Source: Nitrospira sp. bin75 (GTDB lineage Bacteria; Nitrospirota; Nitrospiria; Nitrospirales; UBA8639). From it: 50,078 bases of DNA. A program made the translations under genes and the position numbers. Under the pieces are notes generated by a model. The model did not search any database. It had not been told where the DNA came from and saw only the letters and a program-made list of their open reading frames with translations. Below, in pieces: positions 32,903-40,678 of the stretch (its first letter is position 1; each line of letters opens with the position of its first letter). Location: contig MPMZ01000016.1 in NCBI GenBank assembly GCA_002238765.1, positions 1 to 50,078 on the forward strand, read 5' to 3'.

Positions 32903-32953
32903 ATGTCCATCTTTTGTTATCAAGAAAAAACTGTGCTCCCCTCTTATGGACAT
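32903..32953. repeat. Inverted repeat in the PKS-Rieske gap
   Basis: ATGTCCAT (32903-32910) and ATGGACAT (32946-32953) bracket an A/T-rich 35-bp segment. No T-run follows, so it may be an operator or mRNA-end structure. The rest of 32872-33115 is A/T-rich with no gene seen. Confidence 0.35.
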
Positions 32954-33115
32954 ACTCTTCACAATTGTCGGTGCTCCTTATCTTGCATTTTATATTGCAC
33001 ATCCAGACCATTGAATATAGTATTGGTTGCCTAAAATACCAAGATTGTCATTCATCTCAACAACTGAAAATCTTGCGAGAAAGCTCATCGATGAGAACCA
33101 CGAAGGAAGACCGTC

Positions 33116-34294
33116 ATGCGCGAGAAGCAGTGGGCCGAAAAATATCCCGGCCTCGGGACCGAGCCGGTTCCCACCGAGCCCTTTATCTCAGAAGAACACT
33201 TCCGGCTTGAACGCGACCGTATCTTCCGCCGAACGTGGATCAACGTCGGCCGCGTGGAAGAAATTCCGAATGCAGGTGACTTTTTTGTCCGTGAAATTGC
33301 CATCTGTAGCGTCTCCATACTTGTCATTCGAGGTTCGGATGGCATCGTGCGCGGCTTTCACAACGTGTGCTCGCATCGCAGCAACAAGCTTATTCTGGAT
33401 GAGCGGGGTACGTGCCGAGGTAGTGTGCACTGCAATTTCCACAACTGGATGTACAACGACAAGGGCGCGTTGATCCATGTCCCCGACGAAGAAAATTTCT
33501 TCAACTTCGACAAACGGGAACACGGATTGACGCCAGTGAACACGGATGTCTGGGCAGGCTTCATTTTCGTTCATCTGGACCCTGACCCCGCCGAGACGTT
33601 GCGAGACTACCTGGGTGGAGTTGCCGACCAACTTGATGGCTGCCCGTTCCATGAGATGAAACTGATGTGGACCTACAAGATTGAAGTGAACGCCAACTGG
33701 AAGGTTATTCAGGACGGCCAAAACGAACTCTATCACCTACCGTTCCTGCACCGCCAGATTGTGCGCGACGCCTTCATGCGTAACGATAAGGGGAATTGCC
33801 GCTACCAGGCTGTCAATCTATACAACTACCACAGCGTTTATTCGATTGCATACCAGCCGTCTCAGGCGTTAACGCCTCTCCGAATTGCGTTGTCCGCAGA
33901 TGCTCTCCAAACGCCTATATTCCGAATCCCGCAGATGATCGGCAAGCTGGACCACTACATGGTGTTTCCTAACTTCGTGATTGATCTGGCAGAGATCACC
34001 CGCTCGACAGCCTGCTTAAGCTATAATTTTTGGCCACTCGCCGTCGATCGGACAATATGGGAAATACGTATGCATTTCAGGGAACCCGTGAGCATACGCG
34101 AACGGCTTCGACAGAAATATTTCAGGCGTCTCACTCTGGATACGCTGCAGGAGGATGTGGCCGCGCAGGAAAACGTATACGAGGGTCTTACCTCCCGCAC
34201 CAAGACGAATATGATCTTACAGGACAACGAGGTGGCAATACGCTTCTTCCACAAAATTGTGGGGAATTACGTGGGTTCTATAGGGGGCGCGTGA
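33116..34294 (+). CDS. Rieske non-heme iron oxygenase, alpha subunit
   Basis: A 392-residue ring-hydroxylating oxygenase-type protein. The Rieske [2Fe-2S] site is CSHRS and CNFHNW (Cys85, His87, Cys106, His109). The catalytic mononuclear iron site has the bridging Asp200 and NELYHLPFLH (His207, His212). It would use O2 and electrons from a separate reductase for hydroxylation, demethylation or another oxidation. No ferredoxin or reductase is adjacent. The ATG has GAAGGAAG 6 bp upstream. It follows the PKS by 244 bp on the same strand, so it may tailor the polyketide; this is inference. The next gene is a small likely partner. Confidence 0.9.
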   Translation: MREKQWAEKYPGLGTEPVPTEPFISEEHFRLERDRIFRRTWINVGRVEEIPNAGDFFVREIAICSVSILVIRGSDGIVRGFHNVCSHRSNKLILDERGTCRGSVHCNFHNWMYNDKGALIHVPDEENFFNFDKREHGLTPVNTDVWAGFIFVHLDPDPAETLRDYLGGVADQLDGCPFHEMKLMWTYKIEVNANWKVIQDGQNELYHLPFLHRQIVRDAFMRNDKGNCRYQAVNLYNYHSVYSIAYQPSQALTPLRIALSADALQTPIFRIPQMIGKLDHYMVFPNFVIDLAEITRSTACLSYNFWPLAVDRTIWEIRMHFREPVSIRERLRQKYFRRLTLDTLQEDVAAQENVYEGLTSRTKTNMILQDNEVAIRFFHKIVGNYVGSIGGA

Positions 34295-34330
34295 GCGACA
34301 GTCTCTTGGAGCAAAAAAGAGTGGGCGGTC

Positions 34331-34654
34331 ATGGCTGAGCTTGAGTTGCCTGAACCATTCGAGGACTTGGCACCATATCTCGACTGGGCACTGGAACCTG
34401 AGCGAGCACTAACCGAGAAGAAGGCAGCGGCTTCGATGGATGAGATTCGTGCCTTCTACGACGCGATGATATCGCGGATCGACGAGATACTTGACTATCT
34501 GGAGCCTTACTTTGGCAGAGACATGCCTGCCCCAGCGTATCGCCTCTACCTGATGTCGCTAACGTTGGTGGACCTCTCCACGCTCGTAGAGTTCTACAAG
34601 CGTCGTGAGTCGATCAAAGCCTGCGACCCGCTACGTTTCATCCCTCAGCAGTGA
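34331..34654 (+). CDS. Small helical protein downstream of Rieske oxygenase
   Basis: A 107-residue, acidic, mainly helical protein (MAELELPEPFEDLAPYLDWA, EIRAFYDAMISRIDEILDYL, LTLVDLSTLVEFYKRRESIK). No cofactor motifs and no signal peptide. It lies 36 bp after the Rieske gene and is almost certainly co-transcribed. The name of the family is not known to me; the context suggests an accessory or substrate-handling partner of the oxygenase. Confidence 0.65.
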   Translation: MAELELPEPFEDLAPYLDWALEPERALTEKKAAASMDEIRAFYDAMISRIDEILDYLEPYFGRDMPAPAYRLYLMSLTLVDLSTLVEFYKRRESIKACDPLRFIPQQ

Positions 34655-35079
34655 GCGAAACGAAGCTGTGCGTTATCCGCTTCACAACGCCATCCATGAT
34701 CATCCAACGCCAGATCTTCTGGGTCCGGATACCGAAGCGGCAACCCGACAATCAACCCGCGCAACGGTCGATGGTTCATGTCGGATTACGCTACGCTCAC
34801 CCGTATATGGTCTCCTCCCGTATTGCAAGACCTTGTTTGAGCCTGACAGGGACAGGCTTGCTCTCGTCTATCCGGCCTGTTGGCGAAGGGCCACGCCCTT
34901 CTGGCCTCGATGAAGTACGCGCGTATCGTCCTTATCGACCTATCGGCGTCAAGCCGCCGTCGGATGAGCCAGGGTAGCGATACGCCGGTCTGACTTGTGG
35001 TGTCATCGCTCGTCACAGGGTCGTCGCAATGCACGGTCGGCTCCCGCCTTGTCGCTCTTCTTCCTGAGCCGGCCGTGCC
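34655..35079. other. No supported gene; probable IS110-associated debris
   Basis: Between the small Rieske partner and the IS110 remnant. Short frames occur on both strands, but none has a convincing start or family features. A TGTCGGATTACGCTACGCTC motif (about 34779) resembles the GTCGGGT-type extragenic repeats. The right part is probably the 3' flank of the insertion sequence. Confidence 0.4.
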
Positions 35080-35499
35080 TCAGGCCGCTCGGTACCGCGT
35101 CTCCGTGCGGACCACCGCCCCCCCGAGCCGCGCTAACTTGTTCGCCAGCGCCACCGTGGCCTTGTTCGTGCCACGCGTTTCCTTGAGCCGGGTGACCCAC
35201 CGACTGAACCGATCCTCGCGGTGTGCCGCCCGGCGCAGCACGGCCCGCGCGCCATGGACCAACAGACTCCGCACATAGCGGTCCCCGCGCTTACTGATCC
35301 CCAGCAGCACCGTTTTGCCCCCGCTGCTGTGCTGCTTGGGCACCAGCCCCACCACACAGGCCGGCAGGTTCGCCAAGTCCGCCCGCACCTGGCCGCGCCG
35401 GAGCACCTTGCGCCTCACCTCGTGCCCCTGGCGATCACAACCCACCACTTGAAACGTGTGCTTGGCCACCTCCAACCCAATCGTCGTCAACTCGTTCAT
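35080..35499 (-). pseudogene. IS110-family transposase, internally deleted
   Basis: About 139 codons remain of a family that is usually about 300-400. The start NELTTIGLEVAKHTFQVVG matches the IS110 N-terminus, although the first DEDD Asp is Glu here. After about 45 residues it jumps directly to the C-terminal signature VVGLVPKQHSSGGKTVLLGI, SKRGDRYVRSLLVHGARAVL and RGTNKATVALANKLA. The middle, with most of the catalytic core, is missing, but the frame is preserved. It is non-functional as a transposase. A MERFTTT extension to 35544 is possible. Confidence 0.85.
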
Positions 35500-35544
35500 G
35501 GTCGTCCCCTTTTGTGCCTGGATGGTTGTCGTGAATCGCTCCAT

Positions 35545-35659
35545 CTTGGCACACCCAACGTCAATGAATTAAGCGGGAGGAGACCATCTCATCGACCTGC
35601 GCAAAACTATACTCAGGTCGACAAAGCTAGAGGGAGGAGTCTGGGAAGAGGAGGTCTGT
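35545..35659. other. Intergenic, no feature seen
   Basis: A purine-rich stretch between the IS110 remnant and the RelE-like gene; no gene or clear repeat. Confidence 0.4.
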
Positions 35660-35953
35660 TCAGGAGAGGCGGTAAGCTAGGTCATGACTGCCGACGGCCA
35701 CGAGGAAAACCGTTTGGTCCTTCTCTAGTTCAAAGACTAACCGTGCCGTCTTATTCAGTCGGACAGAATAAAGAGAGCCATAGCTCGGCAGTTTTTCGAG
35801 ATTCCTGCCAGGAGTCAGGGTGCCGGTCATGAGTTCGTGGAGCACCTGCCTTAATTGACTGGCTGGCTCAGGACTTAACTTACGTTTCAATCGCTTAAAA
35901 CGAGGACTGACGCCACGAATGCCCGCGATACGAAGCGTAGGTTGTGGGGCCAT
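35660..35953 (-). CDS. RelE/ParE-superfamily toxin-like protein
   Basis: A 97-residue basic protein whose last half (GRNLEKLPSYGSLYSVRLNK, TARLVFELEKDQTVFLVAVG, SHDLAYRL) has the RelE/ParE beta-sheet and terminal pattern. The N-terminal half is two helices rich in Lys/Arg. The ATG abuts the stop of the upstream 160-codon gene (TGAATG on the minus strand), so the two are coupled in antitoxin-toxin order. Expected role: ribosome-dependent mRNA cleavage or gyrase inhibition; which of these is not decided. Confidence 0.75.
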   Translation of the reverse strand: MAPQPTLRIAGIRGVSPRFKRLKRKLSPEPASQLRQVLHELMTGTLTPGRNLEKLPSYGSLYSVRLNKTARLVFELEKDQTVFLVAVGSHDLAYRLS

Positions 35954-36436
35954 TCACTCTTTATCCAATGACGCCATAAATTCGTCGACATCGGTAGAGA
36001 CTTTGTCATCCGCGTTTGGCTTGTCGGCTAACCCGTCATTGATCAGGATAAGCCACCGAAATTCTTGGAGAAGGTCTATCCAGTTCAGGCTCCATTCGAC
36101 AACCTTATCATTGTTTGACTGCAAATATGACCGAAAATGTCGTTCGTACTCCTCAAATGTCGAAACAATGATTCCGCTCTCATCAAGTATTTCAGGTCTC
36201 GTGACGGACCGCTTCACGTGCATATAGATTTCATAGTAATCCAAAAAGAGATTTTTAATGGAGTCAAGGTCTTTCTTCGTCAACTTCTTTTTGTCGCGGA
36301 GGTTAGACGCGACTCGACGATTCACGGCACGAATCTGTTCGACAAAGTCCTGCCTCTTGTCAACGGTCAACGGAGACATGGCCCTCTTGCTCCCAAAGAG
36401 TTGGACGGCATGTAGACGAAGGTGTAGACGATGCAT
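35954..36436 (-). CDS. Putative antitoxin partner of RelE-like toxin
   Basis: A 160-residue, mostly helical, charged protein (TVDKRQDFVEQIRAVNRRVA, LTKKDLDSIKNLFLDYYEIY, EEYERHFRSYLQSNNDK). The end DKVSTDVDEFMASLDKE is acidic, as in toxin-neutralising tails. No recognised DNA-binding motif is present, so it is unlike standard RelB, ParD or HigA antitoxins. The ATG at 36436 has GGGAGG 7 bp upstream; MSPLTVDKRQ 20 codons on is an alternative. A CTGTCCGACAG palindrome lies upstream. Assignment as antitoxin rests on operon context. Confidence 0.6.
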   Translation of the reverse strand: MHRLHLRLHAVQLFGSKRAMSPLTVDKRQDFVEQIRAVNRRVASNLRDKKKLTKKDLDSIKNLFLDYYEIYMHVKRSVTRPEILDESGIIVSTFEEYERHFRSYLQSNNDKVVEWSLNWIDLLQEFRWLILINDGLADKPNADDKVSTDVDEFMASLDKE

Positions 36437-36491
36437 CGTCGTTCCTCCCTTTTACAACACTGTCCCCTGAAAAGTCACGAACTCTTTACTC

Positions 36492-36502
36492 TGTCCGACA
36501 GG
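36492..36502 (-). promoter_or_regulatory. Palindromic operator-like site upstream of the RelE-like operon
   Basis: CTGTC-C-GACAG is a perfect 11-bp palindrome. It lies next to a TATAGTGTATCC promoter-like stretch on the minus strand, about 56 bp before the antitoxin start. Confidence 0.4.
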
Positions 36503-36600
36503 ATACACTATACGCTCGTCATTCGCTCCACTGAAGCTACCCCTAACGGGTCCTTGCCCCATGAAACAGGGATGGTGCGGCTACAAAAAAAGGGGGAATT

Positions 36601-37491
36601 CTACAACAAGCCGTTCTGATCGAGAAATTCCCGGACCTCCGCCACGCACGCCTTCGGGGCTTCGAGTTGCAGGTAGTGTGTCGTCTCGGGCAGGAAGTCA
36701 TACTCCACCGTCATCATGTGCCCGAAGTCGACCGTCGGCAGGTAGGCATACGGCAGGGTGGGGTCGGCCCCGACGATTTTGGTCGGGCAGGGCAACATGC
36801 CCAAGTCCACCAACGGGGAAAAGCTCCTGACGTAATCCATGATCTGGGCCTCGTATTCACGAGGGCACCGGAGTTCATAATCCTGCCCGTTCGCGGACCG
36901 TCGTAGCGTCGTCCTCGCCATGAGTTCCAATACGCCGGGCACGACTCTGGTGAAAGCCGGTAAATAGCTGAGGAGTTCGATAAAGTCCTCTTGCCTTGGG
37001 AACCGAGACGCGCGTCGCCGGGTCAGTGCGGCGGCGCGTTCGGCGGCATCATCAAATTGTCTCTGGCTGGCGCCGGGTTTGCATAACGGGGGATCAAACA
37101 GGATCTGCGCCGCCAGGCTGTTGCTGTCGGCGGATAAAAAGAGAGAAACCAGGGCCGAAGCGGAATGAAAGACCCCGATTGCGGGTTTGGCCCCGTAGTG
37201 CCGGTCAATGGCTTCGAGAATACGTTCCTGGTCGCGGATCAAGGTCGGAACGTTATGCTTTTCGCGGGCGCCGACAGTATTCCAGCCGTGGTTCCTGAGG
37301 TCATAGACGATGAGGTCGAAATCGCTGGCGAGCCGTGACCAGAACGGGTAATAGAGGTCGATCGCCAGCCCGTTCCCGTGGCTCAGCACGAGCCGGGGAC
37401 CGTCGGGATTCCCGTGTCGCCTCAGGGTCGTGACCGTGTCCTCGTCGAGACGGACTTCGCACACCGAACGCGGCTCGGGGATCTCCCACAT
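36601..37491 (-). CDS. Alpha/beta hydrolase
   Basis: A 296-residue alpha/beta hydrolase. HGNG (38-41) forms the oxyanion loop, FDLIVYDLRNHGWN is the next strand, and the nucleophile elbow is IGVFHSASAL with Ser110. The elbow reads F-H-S-A-S, not G-x-S-x-G. LPETTHYLQLEAP near the C-terminus supplies the likely catalytic His. Enzymes of this type act as esterases, lipases or type II thioesterases. It lies 85 bp downstream of an acyl carrier protein gene on the same strand, which favours acyl-chain release or editing (inference). Opposite strand to the PKS, about 3.7 kb away. Confidence 0.85.
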   Translation of the reverse strand: MWEIPEPRSVCEVRLDEDTVTTLRRHGNPDGPRLVLSHGNGLAIDLYYPFWSRLASDFDLIVYDLRNHGWNTVGAREKHNVPTLIRDQERILEAIDRHYGAKPAIGVFHSASALVSLFLSADSNSLAAQILFDPPLCKPGASQRQFDDAAERAAALTRRRASRFPRQEDFIELLSYLPAFTRVVPGVLELMARTTLRRSANGQDYELRCPREYEAQIMDYVRSFSPLVDLGMLPCPTKIVGADPTLPYAYLPTVDFGHMMTVEYDFLPETTHYLQLEAPKACVAEVREFLDQNGLL

Positions 37492-37576
37492 GGGCTATAA
37501 AGTCATAGAAAAATCGGAGCAAGTTGCCGAGCCCTGCACCTCGCCCGCTGAAAAGCGCCGCCGGACGGAACGATGT

Positions 37577-37822
37577 TCAACCGGTGCGGCTATCGATAAA
37601 GTCGATCAATTTCCGTACGGTGTCAGCCTTCGGACAATCTTCGGGTGTAAACGAAATGTTGAACTCCCGGGCGACCACTTTCCCGAACGCAAGAACATCC
37701 AGAGAAGACGCGCCGAGTTCAGTGAGGCAGGTATTCAGATCATCCGGCAGATTCAACGGCTGCCCATCGACTTTGAGGTTCTCGTTAATGAGTGTTTTAA
37801 CCCGTTCTTCTGTTGACGGCAT
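37577..37822 (-). CDS. Stand-alone acyl carrier protein
   Basis: An 81-residue four-helix carrier protein: MPSTEERVKTLINENLKVDG, then TCLTELGASSLDVLAFGKVV with the phosphopantetheine serine Ser40. The usual DSL is SSL here. A C-terminal TVRKLIDFID helix closes the fold. The ATG at 37822 has AGGAGG at good spacing. The longer in-frame opening is rejected because it translates tetranucleotide repeats. It is the first gene of an ACP-hydrolase pair. It could serve the PKS, which has only one ACP for two KS-AT units, or another fatty-acyl pathway. Confidence 0.85.
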   Translation of the reverse strand: MPSTEERVKTLINENLKVDGQPLNLPDDLNTCLTELGASSLDVLAFGKVVAREFNISFTPEDCPKADTVRKLIDFIDSRTG

Positions 37823-37837
37823 AACGTAGGGCCTCCT

Positions 37838-37888
37838 GTAGTAAGTAAGTCTGTAGTAAGTAAGTAAGTGAATGAGTGAGTCAGTGAG
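37838..37888. repeat. Imperfect tetranucleotide repeat upstream of ACP gene
   Basis: GTAAGTAAGT, GTAAGTAAGTAAGTGAATGA and GTGAGTCAGTGAG tracts lie just beyond the ribosome-binding site of the ACP gene on its 5' side. Such tracts can vary in length by slippage. Confidence 0.7.
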
Positions 37889-37973
37889 ACTCCGTCCTGA
37901 ACCCTCTGACGTGTGAATCAGAGGCACCACATTAGCACGCTGTAGAACGAAAATCCAGAGTCACCCTTGTACA

Positions 37974-38596
37974 TGTTCAGTCATTCCCTTCGACAGGCTC
38001 AGGACAGGCGTTGACAGAATGAGGAACCGCCCACAAAGTGGAAACCAGAAAGAAGGGCCATCTTTTCCCTCCCCTTTGTAAGTGGGCGCATTTCCGAAGA
38101 GGGAATGCAGGTGGGGTAGAGCCGAATAGCCATGGCGCACGATCAACGAACACAACAAGGATTCCAAAGAACTCTGGTTCAGAAACGGCGACTTCGGAGG
38201 GACATGACTCCTGCCGAAAAGCTTCTCTGGCCCAAACTCCGTTCCAAACAATGTCACTTAGTCAAGTTTCGCCGGCAACATGCCATCGGTCCGTTTATCG
38301 TCGACTTCTTTTGTCCGGGACAGTCACTCGTGGTTGAAATCGATGGCGACGTTCATGCCGAAAAAGCCCAACGAATAAAAGACCGGCAGCGGAAACGGCA
38401 TTTACGTTCCTTGGGTCTTCAAGTCATTCGCTACACGAATGATGAGGTGCTGAACAATTTGGATGGTGTGCTCGAACATCTGCTTTCAGTGCTATCCTCG
38501 GACTCTACCTCCCAACTTTTCCCTCTTCGGAAAAAGTTCCCGTCCTTACAAAAGAGGGGAAGGAAAAAGCCGAAAGTGTCAACGAATGACTGAACA
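37974..38596 (+). mobile_element. DUF559-carrying element with 20-bp terminal inverted repeats
   Basis: The right end (38577-38596) is the reverse complement of TGTTCAGTCATTCGTTGACA. The left end carries the same 20 bases at 37974-37986 and 38010-38016, split by a 23-bp REP insertion. Inside each end is a palindromic arm (about 38068-38110 inverted; about 38510-38563 forward), and between them lies the DUF559 gene, whose stop codon is in the right terminal repeat. Short repeats elsewhere in the window have the same arms with a small core in place of the gene. No clear target duplication is seen. Confidence 0.6.
38132..38593 (+). CDS. DUF559 (Vsr-like) endonuclease-domain protein
   Basis: A 153-residue protein with the DUF559 fold, related to very-short-patch repair and PD-(D/E)XK enzymes: RDMTPAEKLLWPKLRSKQ, VKFRRQHAIGPFIVDFFCPG (Asp), SLVVEIDGDVH (Glu, Asp) and HLRSLGLQVIRYTNDEVLNN. 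All expected acidic residues are present. The last about 35 residues are encoded by the right palindromic arm and terminal repeat, so are probably not part of the core fold. The gene sits exactly between inverted copies of the repeat arms, suggesting it moves the element or is carried by it. Confidence 0.85.
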   Translation: MAHDQRTQQGFQRTLVQKRRLRRDMTPAEKLLWPKLRSKQCHLVKFRRQHAIGPFIVDFFCPGQSLVVEIDGDVHAEKAQRIKDRQRKRHLRSLGLQVIRYTNDEVLNNLDGVLEHLLSVLSSDSTSQLFPLRKKFPSLQKRGRKKPKVSTND

Positions 38597-38678
38597 CATA
38601 CAATCCTCGCCCAATCGCCTCGGACGCGGAATCCCAGGCTTTGTCCTGAGGCGTGCGGGGCGGTAGAATCCACCTCCG

Positions 38679-40418
38679 ATGAAACCCCTCGACGTCGTGA
38701 AGCACTACCATGAGCAGACCAAGCACGAATTCAACCGGTATGCCCGCGCGTTGGGGTACATGGACTGGGCCAACCAGCCCGATCCCTTCCGGCGCTATGA
38801 AGGAGCGCCGTTGTTTGCATTGCCGCTGCTCGGGGCCGACGACGAGCCCGTTTCGCCTGCTTATGAATCGCTCTTTGCCTCGCAACCGGTCCCTGCCCAA
38901 CCCTTGACCCTGAACAGTCTTTCCCGATTCTTCGAGTACGGGCTCTCCATCACGGCGTGGAAGGAATACGGGGGGAATCGCTGGGCGTTACGCAGCAATC
39001 CTTCCAGCGGCAATCTGCATCCGACGGAAGGCTATCTCCTGATCAGAGAAACCGCCGATCTTCCGCTGAAGGCGGGACTCTATCACTATGCCCCCAAAGA
39101 ACACGGCCTGGAGCACCGGTGGCAGGGTTCGAACGAGGAGATCGAAGCCCTCCTCCAACCCTTTCCCCCGCAATCCTTTTTCGTCGGGCTGAGTTCGATC
39201 CATTGGCGGGAAGCGTGGAAGTACGGGGAACGCGCGTTTCGCTACTGCCAGCACGACGTCGGCCATGCCTTGGGCACGCTACGGATTGCGGGAGCCGTTC
39301 TCGGGTGGCGGGTCTTTCTGCTCGCCGGGCTCGATGACCGGACAATCGGCGCCCTGCTCGGCTTGAACCGGTTGCATGAATTCGACCGGACCGAACCCGA
39401 ATTACCCGAACTGCTGTGCGTGGTCTGTCCTAACTCAACTCCTCTACCCCCCCTATCCCCCCCACAAAAGGAATCCCTGCCATCCACGATTGATCAGGCC
39501 GTACTCCGGCATTGGGAACAGGGAGACTGGCGCGGCAAGGCGAACCGGTTGAGCCGGGACAACCCCGTTCCCTGGGAAATCATCGATGACGTGACCAAGG
39601 CCTCCTGGAAAAGTTCGATGGGGCAACCGGAACTTGGATTGTCCTCCTCCCCTGCCCCGTTCCCGGAACGGACGCCTCCTCCTGATCCCCGGGCAGACAC
39701 GATCTCCGCGCATCAAATCATTCATCAACGACGAAGCGCGGTGGCGCTCGACGGGAAAACGTCGATTTCCGCACAACAATTTTTCACGATGCTGGAACGC
39801 GTCATGCCGCACGCGGATCGACCAGTCGCCCAACGGCCCATGCCGTGGGATTCGCTGCCGTGGGACCCCACCATCCACCTGGCCCTGTTCCTACATCGCG
39901 TCGACGGCCTCCTGCCCGGCATGTACATGCTCCTGCGAAACGCCGACCCGGCTCTCAAGGCCACTTTTCAACAAGCCATGCATGAGCAATTCGCCTGGAC
40001 CGTTCCCGAGGGTTGTCCCGCATCGCTTCCCTTGTACTTGTTGGAAGACGGAAACGCCCAACGGATCGCCACGCAGGTAAGCTGCCACCAGGAGATCGCG
40101 GGCGCCGGGACGTTTTCATTGGGGATGATTGCGGAGTTCGAGGCCTCCCTGGAAAAACATGGACCGTGGTTTTACAAACGCCTATTTTGGGAGACGGGGC
40201 TTATCGGGCAGGTGCTGTACCTGGAAGCGGAAGCGGCCGGCGTCCGTTCAACCGGCATCGGGTGTTTTTTTGATGATCCCGTGCATCGCGTGCTGGGCTG
40301 GTATCCCGACACGCGATTTCAATCCTTGTATCACTTCACCGTCGGCGGCGCCGTAGAGGATCATCGCCTCACCACCCTGCCTCCCTATGGCGAACGGAGC
40401 GAGGGGCCGCTCCCTTGA
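38679..40418 (+). CDS. SagB-type dehydrogenase, two nitroreductase-like domains
   Basis: A 579-residue protein. The N-terminal nitroreductase half has FEYGLSITAWKEYGGNRWAL, RSNPSSGNLHPTEGYLL, YGERAFRYCQHDVGHALGTL and GWRVFLL. The C-terminal half repeats the theme (HQIIHQRRSAVALDGKTSIS, GMIAEFEASL, WETGLIGQVLYLEAEAAGVR, STGIGCFFDDPVHRVLG). SagB/ThcOx enzymes are FMN oxidoreductases that oxidise azolines in peptide natural products, but long two-domain forms also occur outside such clusters. No cyclodehydratase or precursor peptide is adjacent. No clear ribosome-binding site. Confidence 0.88.
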   Translation: MKPLDVVKHYHEQTKHEFNRYARALGYMDWANQPDPFRRYEGAPLFALPLLGADDEPVSPAYESLFASQPVPAQPLTLNSLSRFFEYGLSITAWKEYGGNRWALRSNPSSGNLHPTEGYLLIRETADLPLKAGLYHYAPKEHGLEHRWQGSNEEIEALLQPFPPQSFFVGLSSIHWREAWKYGERAFRYCQHDVGHALGTLRIAGAVLGWRVFLLAGLDDRTIGALLGLNRLHEFDRTEPELPELLCVVCPNSTPLPPLSPPQKESLPSTIDQAVLRHWEQGDWRGKANRLSRDNPVPWEIIDDVTKASWKSSMGQPELGLSSSPAPFPERTPPPDPRADTISAHQIIHQRRSAVALDGKTSISAQQFFTMLERVMPHADRPVAQRPMPWDSLPWDPTIHLALFLHRVDGLLPGMYMLLRNADPALKATFQQAMHEQFAWTVPEGCPASLPLYLLEDGNAQRIATQVSCHQEIAGAGTFSLGMIAEFEASLEKHGPWFYKRLFWETGLIGQVLYLEAEAAGVRSTGIGCFFDDPVHRVLGWYPDTRFQSLYHFTVGGAVEDHRLTTLPPYGERSEGPLP

Positions 40419-40538
40419 AGTCTGACCATGGAATAGGATAGGGTATTTGTCAGCCACGGCGGCGTCGGCTCATCGCTTTTGCGACGAGCGAAGCCCCTCC
40501 CTTCAGACAAAAAATCGCCCAATATAAAGGAGGACACC

Positions 40539-40628
40539 ATGAATCCACTCGACTCGATCCCTGGAACGATAGGCGCAGGATTCGTGCTGACCGTCGTTCT
40601 GTATTTTGTGGTGAAAATGCTTGTCTAA
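40539..40628 (+). CDS. 29-residue single-helix membrane peptide
   Basis: MNPLDSIPGTIGAGFVLTVV followed by LYFVVKMLV: one membrane helix. It has a textbook AAAGGAGG 6 bp before the ATG, which argues for real translation despite the size. It lies 50 bp upstream of the PuuD-like membrane protein gene, so it may be a small subunit or stabiliser of that protein. No known family assigned. Confidence 0.65.
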   Translation: MNPLDSIPGTIGAGFVLTVVLYFVVKMLV

Positions 40629-40678
40629 TTTTCAACGGACTTTACACTGAACTGAACTCAACCCGAAAAGGATATATC

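Noticed and set aside
32903-32953. Terminator after the PKS
   Set aside because: The dyad has an 8-bp stem with a long loop and no T-run; kept only as an inverted repeat.
34651-34977. 108-codon frame after the Rieske partner gene
   Set aside because: Unusual composition, no ribosome-binding site, overlaps repeat-like sequence; no support for coding.
37838-37888. CRISPR-like or tandem array
   Set aside because: Four-base units without spacers; it is a simple repeat. No CRISPR array or cas gene is seen in the window.
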